Origin: Costus lasius | Taxonomy: Eukaryota > Streptophyta > Magnoliopsida > Zingiberales > Costaceae | Length of the DNA: 64,000 bases | NCBI GenBank assembly: GCA_027563935.2 | Contig: JANVAS020000239.1 | Location: 248,001-312,000 of the forward strand | Reading direction: 5' to 3' | Shown: positions 46,702-59,729 of the stretch, piece after piece | Layout: every line of letters begins with the position of its first letter | Numbering within the stretch: the first letter of the stretch is position 1 | Translations under genes and position numbers: made by a program | The notes under the pieces: generated by a model | What the model was told of the DNA's origin: nothing | Seen by the model: the letters and a program-made list of their open reading frames with translations, nothing else | Databases searched by the model: none

Positions 46702-48392
46702 TGAAAGTCCCCTAATTAAGGAGAGGGCAAAACCCTAATAGGCGCATATGAAGGTTTTGATGCAGCGGAAGGGGTTTCTAGGATCTATGCATGTAATATG
46801 ATCAACATAAATCGATTTCAAATATCAGAGAAGAAATCATACCGATGCCATTGTATGGATGGCGACTTGGAAGCAGAGAGTGAAGTCGCTCTCCTCCAGA
46901 GAAGACGCACACAAGATGTGATCGCCTACTCCCTTAGTGCTCCTTGTGCTAGCAAGGTTCTAAGGAGTCCTTGTCGAATGGAAGGGAAGAGAATCCTTTG
47001 CTTGGCGATTTCTTCCTTCTCCTTTTTCGTCAACCTCTTCACCACACGAGAGAGAGCTTGTTGGCGACCAGAGAGGAGGAGAGGCGAGAGAGTAGAGCGT
47101 CTTAGGCGTGAACGTGAGGCGTTCCCACGTTTATAAGTCATGGCTTCTAAAATTAGTAAACCCCAAACGTTCATGCGACCATGGGTTCACCCCCATGCGC
47201 AAACTCATCTTCTCTTGAACCATGCGCTCACTCAATGAGCTGGTTCAATTTGGTTTGGTTCAAAGACCAATTAACCCAAGCCATTAGTCCAGATCACATT
47301 AAACCCTAAGGTTCTTGATCTGACCGTTGATCTCTTGATGCTGCTGATCTCACTGATCTAGCATCCATTCTCTCGATCGAAGCTTACCGATCTCAAGCCC
47401 TAATCAATCAAACATGATCAGACTAGATCTCACTTACAATCAGAGATTAAATCCCTTTAAACTGAACCCAGACAATTCAGTCCATACGATCTGACTTAAG
47501 TAAGCCATATCATCAAATTGTGCGACCCTAAGGGTTTCCTTTAAATGTCGGTAACGATAACTCACGTTATCACGATCAGTGAGGGGTATCTAGCAACACA
47601 TCACTGTCTCCCGATATAAAAGAAAGAGTCTTCCAAGACTACACCCAAACCACAGCACAAGTGTGAATCAACTCACTAGGCATACATGATTCCTTTGCCA
47701 CTGGATGTTCTTATTGGACAAGCGTGTCAAGCCTGTAACTCCAATATGATGAGCATGATTAGATCAGATGAACATAATCACCTGGGTATGGCCATACACA
47801 TTCTCAATCATCTCATTTAAAGGGGGGCCCCTATAGAACATCACACTCCTTAAACAAGGAGACGGCAATCCTGTATCTATTACTAGTGCTCTAACATGAC
47901 TCAAGCTCACCATCCAAGATTGTCTATAACCATTATGTTTCAAATGATATTGAACTACCTCAAAACAATGACAATCATCATTTAGAAACACAAGTGATCT
48001 CAAGTCAGAGGAAATGTGCCACTTGTTGCAATCAAGGATTATTCACATTGTGACAAGCAATTGAATATCCTAGTAGGGTCTGTCCAATACATCCAATGTA
48101 CCCATGAGTCTACATCTTATTCCATGCTCAAAGCATCATATAAGATTAGAACACATATTAGTCTCAATCATATCAAGGCTGTCTCATGTTCACCAAGATA
48201 TCTCGACTAAGGACATTACAGCATGTCAGCCTAGCTGAACACCATTGAGACATTATTCAGAAGTACAATTATTGCAGCAGATAATGTAACAACGTGAATA
48301 ACAACCATTGCCTTTATAAACATAATAGTTTATACATGATACTGATACAATCCCAAGGCCTCAAACATTAGCCTTAAGGGCATACCCCAACA
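46702..48392 (-). repeat. 5' LTR of I
   Basis: 1691 bp, reverse orientation, TGAAAGTCCCC to CCCCAACA. Confidence 0.93.
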
Positions 48393-50001
48393 AGGGGACC
48401 GTTCATATAATACCTTAGACGAGTTATTAGGTTTGAAATCATTGTCTAGTCTAGATCCGACCAGTCTGATCAGATCATCTGATAGCCTAGATGGGTCGAC
48501 CAGATGGCACCTGTGCGCAAGCACGAGGTGGCTATAGGTCGACTGCAGACATCGCGCTGGTTGAGACAACCTGTGAACGCTCTTGAGTTAGGCCCGGGGT
48601 CACACCCGCTTGCCAGAACTCTTGAGGATCGTTCAGTCCAACACATGCATTGTTGACCACTGGGTCGACTCAAGTCAGTTAGGACTTGGTGCATGCTAGG
48701 GTAGTGGGTCTGACTAGATCTGATGAGTGGATCCCTAGTAATGGACCGTTGTAAGGTAGTAGGGCACATAAGGAAAATAAAATCGATGCCAATGGGTTTT
48801 CGAAAATTTTATTTTCTTGTTTGGATCACATGTTGATTGTATACCATGATGATTGTCTATTTAATCTTATGTGGGTTGCCCATTTTAATGTGTGCTGTGC
48901 TGGGGCCTGCGTGCCTGGATTAAAATGTAAATTATTATAATTGTGATCTGTGCATCACATTTTAATTAATTTATTGTGTAATTGACCTGCGTGTCAAACT
49001 TGTCTAGATAGATTAAATTGTATTTTAATCAGACAAGAGCACCTAGCACACTTGGCAGAGGCGCATGCAGCTTGATGCTTGACCAGGTGGGAGGTCCAGG
49101 GTTCGACTCTAGGACAGGCGCATTTACCTGGTGGGCGCACCTGAGCTGCAGTGGGCGCTTGTGCCCTGGTTTCGGGCCAGATGAGATGCAAAAGACCCAA
49201 GAAGAGCTCAAGTGAAGACTTAAGTTAAATTAAGGTCTTACCTAGGCTTATGGGCTTTTACCACATAAGATCAGCATGCTTTCTATTTATTGTTTCTATA
49301 ATTAGAATTGCATGATTTATTCTTCTACTATCACCATAGGATTTGCATGATAGTAAAGAAGATAAAAGGACCGTTAAAATCCAACGTTAAATATCAAGCA
49401 CGATAGCCTTCTGACGCGAAACCTCACTGTTCTGACTATCGTTGGGGCCGTGTTGTACCCACTCAGTGGGCACGCCCATCTATCTTTAGACGGTGTGTGA
49501 TTACACCTGCGTGTTACAGAGAAGGGATTTATCGCTTCTCGTTGCTCAGCATAGCACGTGGTGGTCCAGGGAGTAGGTCGGGTCAGCTTGACCGTATAGG
49601 CTACATATGTGGCGCATATGGTAGCCATATGGAGGCAGTCATCTGTGGGATCAGAGACTGTGTTGTACCAACTCAGTTGGAACAGTCTGCTGGATTGCCC
49701 AGATGAAGGGGAATCGCACGGGTTGGCGATTGGCAGGCATTGCCTACCGGTCATTAGTGCTTGTACTCTCTGTGCATCTTATCTCGCCTGAGCGGGACGC
49801 GGAGACCAAGTATGAAATCTGGATCCCATCTCACTAAAAGAGTGTTACTCTTTCGGGCTGTTTTGCTGGATTTTTCAGTCAGATAAAATAGTGAGAAAAG
49901 AATCATTCTTAAGTCCTGAATTGATTCTAAACATTGATACTGACCTTGCTGTTCTTGCATTGTTGTAGATTTCTACAGCAACGAACTCCACGAATTTCAA
50001 T
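48393..50001 (+). other. Leader of F
   Basis: Starts at the border of I with sequence equal to about 7617 in A and runs to gag. It holds the tRNA-like block (A-box 49053-49063, B-box 49100-49110) and hairpins CCCACTCAGTGGG at 49458-49470, CATATGG-TAG-CCATATG at 49615-49631 and CCAACTCAGTTGG at 49668-49680. Confidence 0.8.
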
Positions 50002-53000
50002 GTGCGATCCCTACTGGAAAGGGAGAAGTTTGCTGGGCCAAACTTCTCGGACTGGTACGGACACCTTAAGATTGTTCTTAAGGCTGAGAGGAAACTATAT
50101 GTCCTCGAGACGGCTATACCGCCTCAACCCGCTCCGAATGCCGCAAGGGCGGTTCGGGATGCTTATGAGAAGCATGTCAATGATAGCATTGATGTCGCTT
50201 GCCTAATGCTTGCGTCTATGACGCCAGAGCTGCAACGTCAGCATGAGGATCTCTCTGCTATAGAAATTATAGCAAACCTCAAGATGCTGTATGCTGCACA
50301 GGCGAGGACTGAACGCTATAATTTGACTAAGCTTTTCTTTCAGAGCAAACTTGCTGAAGGGAGTCCAGTGGGAGCTCACGTACTCAAGATGATTGGGTAC
50401 AAAGAGGCTCTAGAGAAACTGGGACATACCATCAATCAGGAGCTTGCTGTAGATATCATATTGCAGTCTCTCCCGACCTCTTTCGATCCGTTCATCATTA
50501 ATTTTAATATGAACAAGATCGACTGTACACCGGCAGAGTTACTGAATATGCTCTTGACTACAGAGCTGACTCTAAAGGGAAAGCCTTCATCCTCTGTCTT
50601 GCTAATTCCTTCAAGGAACAAGAAGAAGGGGAAGAAGGGCAAAGCCCCTATTAAGAGTTACAGCAAGGCTCTGAAACAAAAGGTTAAGCGGTCGAAGGAC
50701 AACAGATGTTTCCACTGTGGCCAGCTGGGTCACTGGAAAAAGGACTGTAAAGCGCTCCAAGGAGATAAGAAGGGAAGCAACCCTTTCGCTTCTGGCTCAG
50801 GTATTTTTGTGACTGAAGTCATGATATCTTCTTCTTCTATTTCATGGGTGTTGGACACTGCATGTGGAGTTCACATTTGTTCAAATGTACAGGAACTCAA
50901 GAGAAGAAGACAGGTGGGACAGCATGAGGTGGACCTACGAGTTGGAAACGGGGCACGGGTTGCTGCTGTTGCTGTAGGCATGTATTACATCTCTTTACCA
51001 TCTGGACTTGTATTGGAACTGGACAATTGTAATTTTGTACCAAGCATAACGAAAAATATTATCTCTATTCCTGCTCTTGTCAGGAAAGGATTTTCCTTTG
51101 AATGCAATATTTCAAAGTGTGTTATTTCTTTTGATAATATTGTTTATGCTACTGGGTCGATTAACAATGGGTTATTCATGTTGGACATGGAATGTTCTAT
51201 ACAACAAATTGATAATAAGAAAACCAAGTATGCTGATGACAGCACCTTGCTATGGCATAGTCGTTTAGGCCATATTAACAAGAAACGCATTAAGCGGTTG
51301 CATGACCATGGACTGCTGGGATCATTCTCCTATGAGAAGCTTGATACATGCAAAGCTTGTTTAATGGGTAAAATGACGAAGTCTCCTTTTTCTAAGAAAG
51401 GTCAAAGGGCTTCAGGTTTACTTGACCTCATTCACAGCGATGTGTGTGGGCCATTTAGTAAACATGCCAGAGGTGGCTATTCGTACTTCATTACCTTTAC
51501 TGATGATTTCAGTAGGTATGGTTATGTCTATCTTATGAGACATAAAAGTGAATCTTTTGACAAGTTCAAAGAGTTCAAAAATGAAGTACAAAATCAGCTT
51601 GGCCGAAATATCAAGGCACTTCGTTCAGATCGAGGTGGAGAATACTTGAGTCATGAGTTTACTGACTATCTAAAGGAGTGTGGGATTATCCCACAGCTCA
51701 CTCCGCCAGGAACACTGCAATGGAATGGTGTGTCCGAAAGGAGAAATAGAACCTTACTTGATATGGTTCATTCTATGATGAGTCAGGCTACTCTACCTTA
51801 CTCCTTTTGGGGATTTGCACTGGAAACAGCTGCAAAGGTACTAAACCGAGTGCCATCCAAGGCCGTTTCTAAGACTCCATATGAGTTATGGTATGGGAAA
51901 CAGCCGAGCTTGACATTTATTAAGATATGGGGTTGCGAGGCTTATGTCAAAAAGCTCGCCTCTAGGAAACTGGAGAGCAGATCTGAGAAATGTATCTTTG
52001 TCGGTTACCCTAAAGAAACTAAGGGTTTTTATCTCTACGATCCCAAGGAGAACAAAGTTTTTGTTGCTCGGACGACTATTTTTCTTGAGAAGGAATTTCT
52101 TCTGCAAGAGGCCAGTGGGAGAGAAATAAATCTGGATGAGAATCCAGAAGAAGGACAAAGTAGTCAAGCACAGTTGGATGAGCCTGAGCCAATAGAATAG
52201 GTTACTGAGCAACCTGAGGCTCAGATATCACGGGAACCGCGAAGATCGGGAAGGATCCGTCGGCAGCCTGAGCGCTATGACGGAGTCTACATCATTAATG
52301 ATGAACCCCTCACTTATGCGGATGCGGTCAGTGGACCGGAATCAGCAAGATGGCTTGAAGCTATGCGAGCCGAGATGGACTCCATGTCAGATAACCAAGT
52401 CTGGGATTTGGTTGATCCGCCTCAGGGAGTAATCCCTATAGGCTGTAAATGGATATTCAAAAAGAAGATTGACATGGACGGTAACGTGGTTACCTATAAA
52501 AGCAGGCTAGTTGCGAAAGGTTTCAAACAAATCTACGGGATAGATTATGATGAAATTTTCTCTCCTGTAGCCATGTTCAAGTCTATTCGGATTATTCTTG
52601 CGATAGCAGCATATTATGATTATGAGATCTGGCAAATGGATGTGAAGACCGCTTTCCTTAATGGAAATCTGGATGAGGATGTGTATATGACACAACCTGA
52701 AGGTTTCACCAATCCATCAGATAGTCATAAAATATGCAAGTTAAAGAAGTCCATTTATGGACTTAAACAAGCATCAAGAAGCTGGAATATTCGTTTTGAT
52801 GAATCAATCTGTGAGTTTGGTTTCATCAAGAATGAAGATGACCCGTGTGTATTTAAGAGGTTTAGTGGGAGCGTAATTACTTTCCTAGTCCTCTACGTCG
52901 ATGATATCTTAATCATTGGAAATGATATTCCTGAACTACATGCCGTCAAGGCATGGTTAAGAAAATGTTTCCAGATGAAAGATTTAGGAGAAGCAGCCTA

Positions 53001-53877
53001 TGTATTAGGTGTGAAGATCTACAGAGATAGATCTAAGAGGCTTCTCGGGCTGTGCTAGAGTACTTACATCGATAAGATCCTGGAGAGATTCCATTTAGAA
53101 AATTCTAAAAGAGGATATCTTCCAGTCAGACATGGTCTGAATCTTTCAAAGAGTCAGTGTCCACAAACACAGACTGAGAAAGATGAAATGGACAATACGC
53201 CTTATGCTTCGGCTATTAGGTCCATTATGTATGCGATGTTATGTACTCGCCCAGACATCGCTTACGGGTTAAGTGTGACCAGTCGGTTCCAAAGTAATCT
53301 AGGTCAGGTGCACTGGATTGCAGTCAAGAACATTTTGAAATATCTTCGAAGGACCAAAGATATGTTCTTGGTATATGGTGGTCAGGAAGAACTCAGTATT
53401 GAAGGATATACTGACGCTTCATTCCAATCTGACCAGGATGATTTCCGATCGCAATCAGGCTATGTTTTTAGCTTGAATGGAGGTGCAGTGGTGTGGAAAA
53501 GTTTCAAACAATCCATTGTTGCTGATTCCACAACAGAAGCCGAGTATGTTGCAGCCTCGGAAGCATCAAAGGAGGCAGTGTGGATTCGTAAGTTCGTTCA
53601 GGAACTTGGTGTTGTTCCTTCGAGTGCAGATCCATTGGTTATCTTCTGTGATAACACTGGAGCAATAGCACAAGCAAAGGAACCACGGTCGCACCAGAAG
53701 TCCAAGCACATACAGAGACGGTTTCACTTGATCCGGGAGATCATTGATTGTGGCGAGATCAAAGTCTGCAAGGTTCATACAGATGACAATCTGGCTGACC
53801 CGCTTACTAAGCCTCTGGCGCAGCAGAAGCATGAGAAGCACTGTAATAATATGGGTTTGAGATTTCTCAACCATTAG
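50002..53877 (+). pseudogene. F gag-pol, one frame with two TAG codons
   Basis: The best preserved polyprotein in the window: 1291 codons in one frame. Order: gag core, Lys-rich stretch, CCHC (CFHCGQLGHWKKDC), protease (VLDTACGVHIC), integrase (WHSRLGHINKKRIKRL, SDVCGPF, RSDRGGEYL, GVSERRNR), RT (DVKTAFLNG, LYVDDIL) and RNase H (YTDASF, TTEAEYVAAS, DNTGAIA). TAG codons at 52198-52200 (between integrase and RT) and 53056-53058 (end of RT) both replace CAG. The usual ATG is ACG here (about 49990), so the frame is drawn from the GTG at 50002. If read through, every catalytic residue I checked is present. Confidence 0.94.
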
Positions 53878-53885
53878 ATTAAGTG

Positions 53886-53897
53886 CAAGTGGGAGAT
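53886..53897 (+). other. Polypurine tract of F
   Basis: CAAGTGGGAGAT, directly before the 3' LTR. Confidence 0.9.
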
Positions 53898-55589
53898 TGT
53901 TGGGGTATGCCCTTAAGGCTAATGTTTGAGGCCTTGGGATTGTATCAGTATCATGTTTAAACTCAATGTTTATAAAGGCAATGGTTGTTATTCAGGTTGT
54001 TACATTATCTGCTGCAATATGTATACTTCTGAATAATGTCTCAATGCTGTTCAGCTTGGCTGACATGCAGTTTTGTCCTTAGTCGAGATATCTTGGTGAA
54101 CATGAGACAGCCTTGATATGATTGAGACTAATATGTGTTCTAATCTTATAGGATGCTTCGAGCATGGAATAAGAAGTAGACTCATGGGTACATTGGATGT
54201 ACTGGACAGACCCTACTAGGATATTCAATTGCTTGTCACAATGTGAATAATCCTTGTATGCAAACAAGTGGCATATTTCCTCTAACTTGAGATCACTTGT
54301 GTTTCTAAATGATGATTGGCATTATTTTGAGGTAGTTCAATATCATTTGAAATATATTGGTTATAGACTATCTTGGATAATGAGCATGAGTCATGTTAGG
54401 GCACTAGTGATAGATATAGGATTGCCGTCTCCTAGTTTGGAGTGTGATGTTCTAATGGGGCCCCCCCTGGATGAGATGATTGAGAAAGTGTATGGCCATA
54501 CCCAGATGACTATGATCATCTGATCTAATCATTCTCATCATATTGGAATTACAGGCTTGACACGCTTGTCCAATAAGAACGTCCAGTGGCAAAGGAAACA
54601 CATATGTCAAGTGACTTGGGTTCACACTTGTGCTGTGGTTTGGGTGTAGTCTTGGAAGACTCTTTCCTTTATATCGGGAGACAGTGATGTGTTGCTAGAT
54701 ACCCCTCACTGATCGTGATAACGTAAGTTATCGTTACCGACATTTAAAGGAAACCCTAAGGGTCACACAATTTGATGATATGGCTTACTTATGTCAGATC
54801 GTGTGGACTGAATTGTTTTGGTTCAGTTTAAAGGAGTTTAGACTCTGATTGGAAGTGAGATCTGGTCTGATCATGTTTGATTGATTAAGGCTTGAGATCG
54901 GTAAGCTTCGATCGAGAGATCTGATGCTAGATCGATGAGATCAAGAGCATCAAGTGATGTGTGGTTAGATCTTGAACCCTTTTTGGTTTAATGAGATCTA
55001 GACCATGTCTTGGTTTGGTCTTGGTTTGATTTGGTTGTTGAACCAAAGTCAATTGAACCGGTTCACTTATGTGAACGCATGGTTCAAGTCATGGGGCGTT
55101 TTGATTAGTTCACTAAGCATGAACGTGTGGAGTGAAGACTTACCATATTTGGAAGCCTCAACACCTAAACGCCTCAAGGCCAAGAAAAACGCCTTAATGC
55201 TTCGCTCTTGCCAAGATCACTCTTGAGTGTGTCTTGTCTCGAAGAGGAAGAGAGTAGAAGGCATTCGGCAATCCAAGAACACATCCGATCTCCTTCACAT
55301 GGTTAGGAGACTTGAAGCTCTTTGCTAGCACAAAGGACGACAAGGAGAAAGCCATCTTCACCTTGTGTGCGGCACCTTTGGCGGAGAGCCATATCGCCCT
55401 CTAGCTTCCAAGGCACCATCTAAACGATGGCTATGGTATGATCTCTTGTTGATTCTTTGCAATCCTTGAACAAGTTGATCATGTGTTCATGCTAACCGAT
55501 CTAAGAAACCCTAAATTCCGCTTCGAAATTTTTCATATATATGCGCACGTCTATTAGGGTTTCCCCCCTTTCTTAGGGTGGGACTTTCA
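53898..55589 (+). repeat. 3' LTR of F
   Basis: 1692 bp, TGTTGGGGTATGCCC to GGGACTTTCA. Its second half differs more from the A and B LTRs, pointing to a subfamily. Confidence 0.93.
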
Positions 55590-56287
55590 CGGAGACCAAG
55601 TATGAAATCTGGATCCCATCTCACTAAAAGAGTTTTACTCTTTCGGACTGTTTTACTGGATTTTTCAGTCAGATAAAATAGTGAGAAAAGAATCATTCTT
55701 AAGTCGAAACCTCACTGTTCTGACTATCGTTGGGGCCGTGTTGTACCCACTCAGTGGGCACGCCCATCTATCTTCAGACGGTGTGTGATTACACCTGCAT
55801 GTTACAGAGAAGGGATTTATCGCTTCTCGTTGCTCAGCATAGCACGTGGTGGTCCAGGGAGTAGGTCAGGTCAGCTTGACCATGTAGGCTACATATTGAG
55901 CATATGGTAGCCATATGGAGGCAGCCATCTGTGGGATCAGAGACTGTGTTGTACCAACTCAGTTGGCACAGTCTGCTGGATTGCCCAGATGAAGGGGAAT
56001 CGCACGGGGTTGGCGATTGGCAGGGATTGCCTACCAGAGATTAGTGCTTGTACTCTCTGTGCATCTTATCTCGCCTGAGCGGGACGCGGAGACCAAGTAT
56101 GAAATCTGGATCCCATCTCACTAAAAGAGTTTTACTCTTTCGGACTGTTTTACTGGATTTTTCAGTCAGATAAAATAGTGAGAAAAGAATCATTCTTAAG
56201 TCCTGGATTGATTCTAACATTGATACTGACCTTGTTGTTCTTGCAATGTTGTAGATTACTGCAGCAACGAACACCACAGCGTTCAAT
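55590..56287 (+). other. Leader of G with tandem duplication
   Basis: 55590-55703 is the end of a leader unit (CGGAGACCAAG to CTTAAGTC). At 55704 the sequence jumps back about 500 bp in leader terms (GAAACCTCACTG) and reads through the same end again at 56089-56202. Hairpins lie at 55746-55758 and 55954-55966. Confidence 0.8.
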
Positions 56288-56854
56288 GTGCGATCCTTAC
56301 TGGAAAGGGAGAAGTTTGCTGGGCCAAACTTCTCAGACTGGTTTGGACACCTTAAGATTGTTCTTAAGGCTGAGAGGAAACTGTATGTCCTTGAGACGGC
56401 AATACCGCCTCAACCCGCTGCGAATGGCGCAAGGGCGGTTCGGGATGCTTATGAGAAGCATGTCAATGATAGCATTGATGTCGCTTGCCTTATGCTTGCG
56501 TCTATGACGCCAGAGCTTCAGCGTCAGCATGAGGATTTATCTGCTATTGAAATTATAGCAAATCTCAAGATGCTGTATGCTGCACAGGCAAGGACTGAAC
56601 ACTATAACTTGACAAAACTTTTCTTTCAGAGCAAACTGACTGAAGGAAGTCCAGTGGGAGCTCACGTACTCAAGATGATTGGGTACAAAGAGGCTCTAGA
56701 GAAACTAGGACACACCATCAATCAGGAGCTTGTTGTAGACATTATCCTACAGTCTCTCCCGGCCTCTTTCGATCCGTTCATCATTAATTTTAATATGAAC
56801 AAGATCGACTGTACCCCGGCAGAGTTACTGAACATGCTCTATACTACAGAGTAG
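56288..56854 (+). pseudogene. G gag N-terminal part, ended by TAG
   Basis: Gag core as in F (EREKFAGPNFSDWFGHLKIV) through LLNMLYTTE. It is closed by a TAG at 56852-56854 where relatives have GAG, a transversion unlike the other stops. The normal ATG position reads ACA, so the frame is drawn from GTG. Three extra bases follow the stop, after which the frame is restored and continues at 56888. Confidence 0.9.
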
Positions 56855-56887
56855 ACTCTTGAAAAGGGAAAGCCTACATCCTCTGTC

Positions 56888-59729
56888 TTGATGATTCCTT
56901 CAAGGAACAAGAAGAAGGGGAAGAAGGGCAAAGCCCCTGTCAAGAGCAACAACAAGGCTCTGAAACAAAAGATCAAGCGGTCGAAGGAATACAGATGTTT
57001 CCATTGTGGCCAGCTGGGTCACTGGAAGAAGGACTATAAAGCGCTCCAAGGAGATATGAAGGGAAGCAAGCCTTTCACTTCTGGCTCAGGTATTTTCGTG
57101 ACTGAAGTCATGGTATCTTCTTCTTCTATTTCATGGGTGTTGGACACTGCATGTGGAGTTCACATTTGTTCAAATGTACAGGAACTCAAGAGAAGAAGAC
57201 AGGTGGGACAGCATGAGGTGGACCTACGAGTAGGAAACGGGGCACGGGTTGCTGCTGTTGCTGTAGGAGAATATCACATCTCTTTACCATCTGGTTTTGT
57301 ATTAGAACTGGACAATTGTTATTTTGTACCGAGCATAAATAAGAATATTATCTCTATTCCTGCTCTTGTCAGGAAAGGGTTTTCCTTTGAATGCAAAATT
57401 TCAAAGTGTTATATTTCTTTTGATAATATAGTTTATGCTACCGGGTCAATTAACAATGGGTTATTCATGTTGGACATGGAATGTTCTATACAACAAATTG
57501 ATATTAAGAAAGCCAAGTATGCTGATGACAGCACCTTGTTATGGCATAGTCGTTTAGGCCATATTAACAAGAAGCGCATTAAGCGGTTGTATGACCATGG
57601 ACTGCTGGGATCATTCTCCTGTGAGGAGCTTGATACATGCAAAGCTTGTTTAATGGGTAAAATGACGAAGTCTCCTTTTTCTAATAAAGGTCAAAGGGTT
57701 TCAGGTTTACTTGATCTCATTCACAGTGATGTGTGTGGGCCATTTAATAAACATGCCAGAGGTGGCTATTCATACTTCATTACTTTTACTGATGATTTCA
57801 GTAGGTATGGTTATGTCTATCTAATGAGACATAAGAGTGAATCTTTTGACAAGTTCAAAGAGTTCAAAAATGAAGTACAAAATCAGCTAGGCCGAAATAT
57901 CAAGGCACTTCGTTCAGATCGAGGTGGAGAATACTTGAGTCGAGAGTTTACTGACTATCTGAAGGAGTGTGGGATTATCTCACAGCTCACTCCGCCAGGA
58001 ACACCGCAATGGAATGGTGTGTCCGAGAGGAGAAATAGAACCTTACTGGATATGGTTCGTTCAATGATGAGTCAGGCTACTCTACCTTACTCCTTTTGGG
58101 GATTTGCACTGGAAACAGCTGCAAAGGTACTAAACCGAGTGCCATCCAAGGCCGTTTCAAAGACTCCATATGACTTATGGTATGGGAAACAGCCGAGCTT
58201 GACATTTATTAAAATCTGGGGTTGCGAGGCTTATGTCAAAAAGCTCGCCTCTGGGAAACTGGAGAGCAGATCTTATAAATGTACCTTTGTCGGTTACCCT
58301 AAAGAAACTAAGGGTTATTATTTCTACGATCCCAAAGAGAACAAAGTATTTATTGCTCGTACGGCTATTTTTCTTGAGAAGGAATTTCTTCTGCAAGAGG
58401 CCAGTGGGAGAGAAATAAGGCTGGATGAGAATCCAGAGGAAGGACAAAGTAGTCAAACTCAGTTGGATGAGCCTGAGCCAATAGAACAGGTTACTAAACA
58501 ACCTGAGGCTCAGATATCACGGGAACCGCAAAGATCGGGAAGGATCCGTCGACAGCCTGAGCGCTATGACGGAGTCTACATCATTGATAATGATGAACCC
58601 CTCACTTATGCGGATGCGGTCAGTGGACCGGAATCAGCGAGATGGCTTGAAGCAATGCGAGCCGAGATGGACACCATGTCAGATAACCAAGTCTGGGATT
58701 TGGTTGATCCGCCTCCGGGAGTAATCCCTATAGGCTGTGAGTGGATCTTCAAGAAGAAGATTGACATGGATGGTAACGTGGTTACCTATAAAGCCAGGCT
58801 AGTTGCGAAAGGTTTCAAACAAATCTACGGGATAGATTATGATGAAACTTTCTCTCCTGTAGCCATGTTCAAGTCTATTCAGATTATTCTCGCGATAGCT
58901 GCATATTATGATTATGAGATCTGGCAGATGGATGTGAAGACCGCTTTCCTTAATGGAAAATTAGAAGAGGATGTGTATATGACACAACCTGAAGGTTTCA
59001 TCAATCCATCAGATCGTCATAAAATATGCAAATTAAAGAAGTCCATTTATGGACTTAAACAAGCATCGAGAAGCTGGAATATTCGTTTTGATATATCAAT
59101 CTATAAGTTTGGTTTCATCAAAAATGAAGATGACCCATGTGTATATAAGAGGTTTAGTGGGAGCGTGATTACTTTCCTAGTCCTCTACGTCGATGATATC
59201 TTAATCATTGGAAACGATATTCCTGAACTGCATGCCGTCAAGGCATGGTTAAGAAAATGTTTCCAGATGAAAGATTTAGGAGAAGCAGCCTATGTATTAG
59301 GTGTGAAGATCTACAGAGATAGATCTAAGAGGCTTCTCAGGCTGTGCCAGAGTACTTACATCGATAAAGTTCTGGAGAGATTCCATTTAGAAAATTCTAA
59401 AAGAGGATATCTTCCAGTCAGACATGGTCTGAATCTTTCAAAGAGTCAGTGTCCACAAACACAGACTGAGAAAGATGAAATGGACAATACGCCTTATGCT
59501 TCGGCTATTGGGTCCATTATGTATGCGATGTTGTGTACTCGCCCAGACGTCGCTTACGGGTTAAGCGTGACCAGTCGATTCCAAAGTAATACAGGAAAGG
59601 CACACTGGATTGCAGTCAAGAACATTTTGAAATATCTTCGGAGGACCAAAGATATGTTCTTGATTTATGGAGGTCAGGAAGAACTCAGTATTGAAGGATA
59701 TACTGACGCTTCGTTCCAATCTGACCAGG
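56888..59729 (+). pseudogene. G gag C-terminus and pol, open to the H insertion
   Basis: About 947 codons without a stop: Lys-rich stretch, zinc knuckle with its last Cys changed (CFHCGQLGHWKKDY), protease (VLDTACGVHIC), integrase with D, D and E in place (SDVCGPF, RSDRGGEY, GVSERRNR), RT with LYVDDIL, and RNase H to YTDASFQSDQ. Element H begins at 59730, removing the rest of RNase H from this segment. The remainder of G, with its 3' LTR, should lie right of the window. Confidence 0.93.

Larger units (their letters stand above)
44353..48392 (-). mobile_element. Element I: family-1 copia fragment, minus strand
   Basis: Read on the minus strand: 5' LTR (48392-46702), primer site, full leader, and gag up to about residue 172. 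There it is joined to the truncated LTR of G. Pol and the 3' LTR are missing. Its right edge is followed by F leader sequence, so it probably inserted in that leader before a deletion removed its left half. Confidence 0.82.
48393..55589 (+). mobile_element. Element F: family-1 copia, 5' LTR lost
   Basis: Holds most of the leader, a gag-pol frame with two nonsense codons, a purine tract and a full 3' LTR ending at 55589. The 5' LTR and primer site are missing, explained by one deletion reaching from the LTR of G into element I. After 55589 comes G leader starting CGGAG, the expected target duplicate. Confidence 0.85.
55590..59729 (+). mobile_element. Element G, body: leader, gag and pol to RNase H
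   Basis: Continuation of the G copy whose 5' LTR is at 42789. The leader is partly duplicated in tandem, gag-pol follows, and the element is cut at 59729 by element H inside RNase H. The target of H is probably CCAGG (59725-59729). Confidence 0.82.

Noticed and set aside
42789..55589. Pairing the LTR at 42789 with the LTR at 53898 as one element
   Set aside because: The sequence after 55589 is G leader, not element E, and the flanking five bases do not match (GACTA against CGGAG). Placing F inside G explains everything with one deletion.
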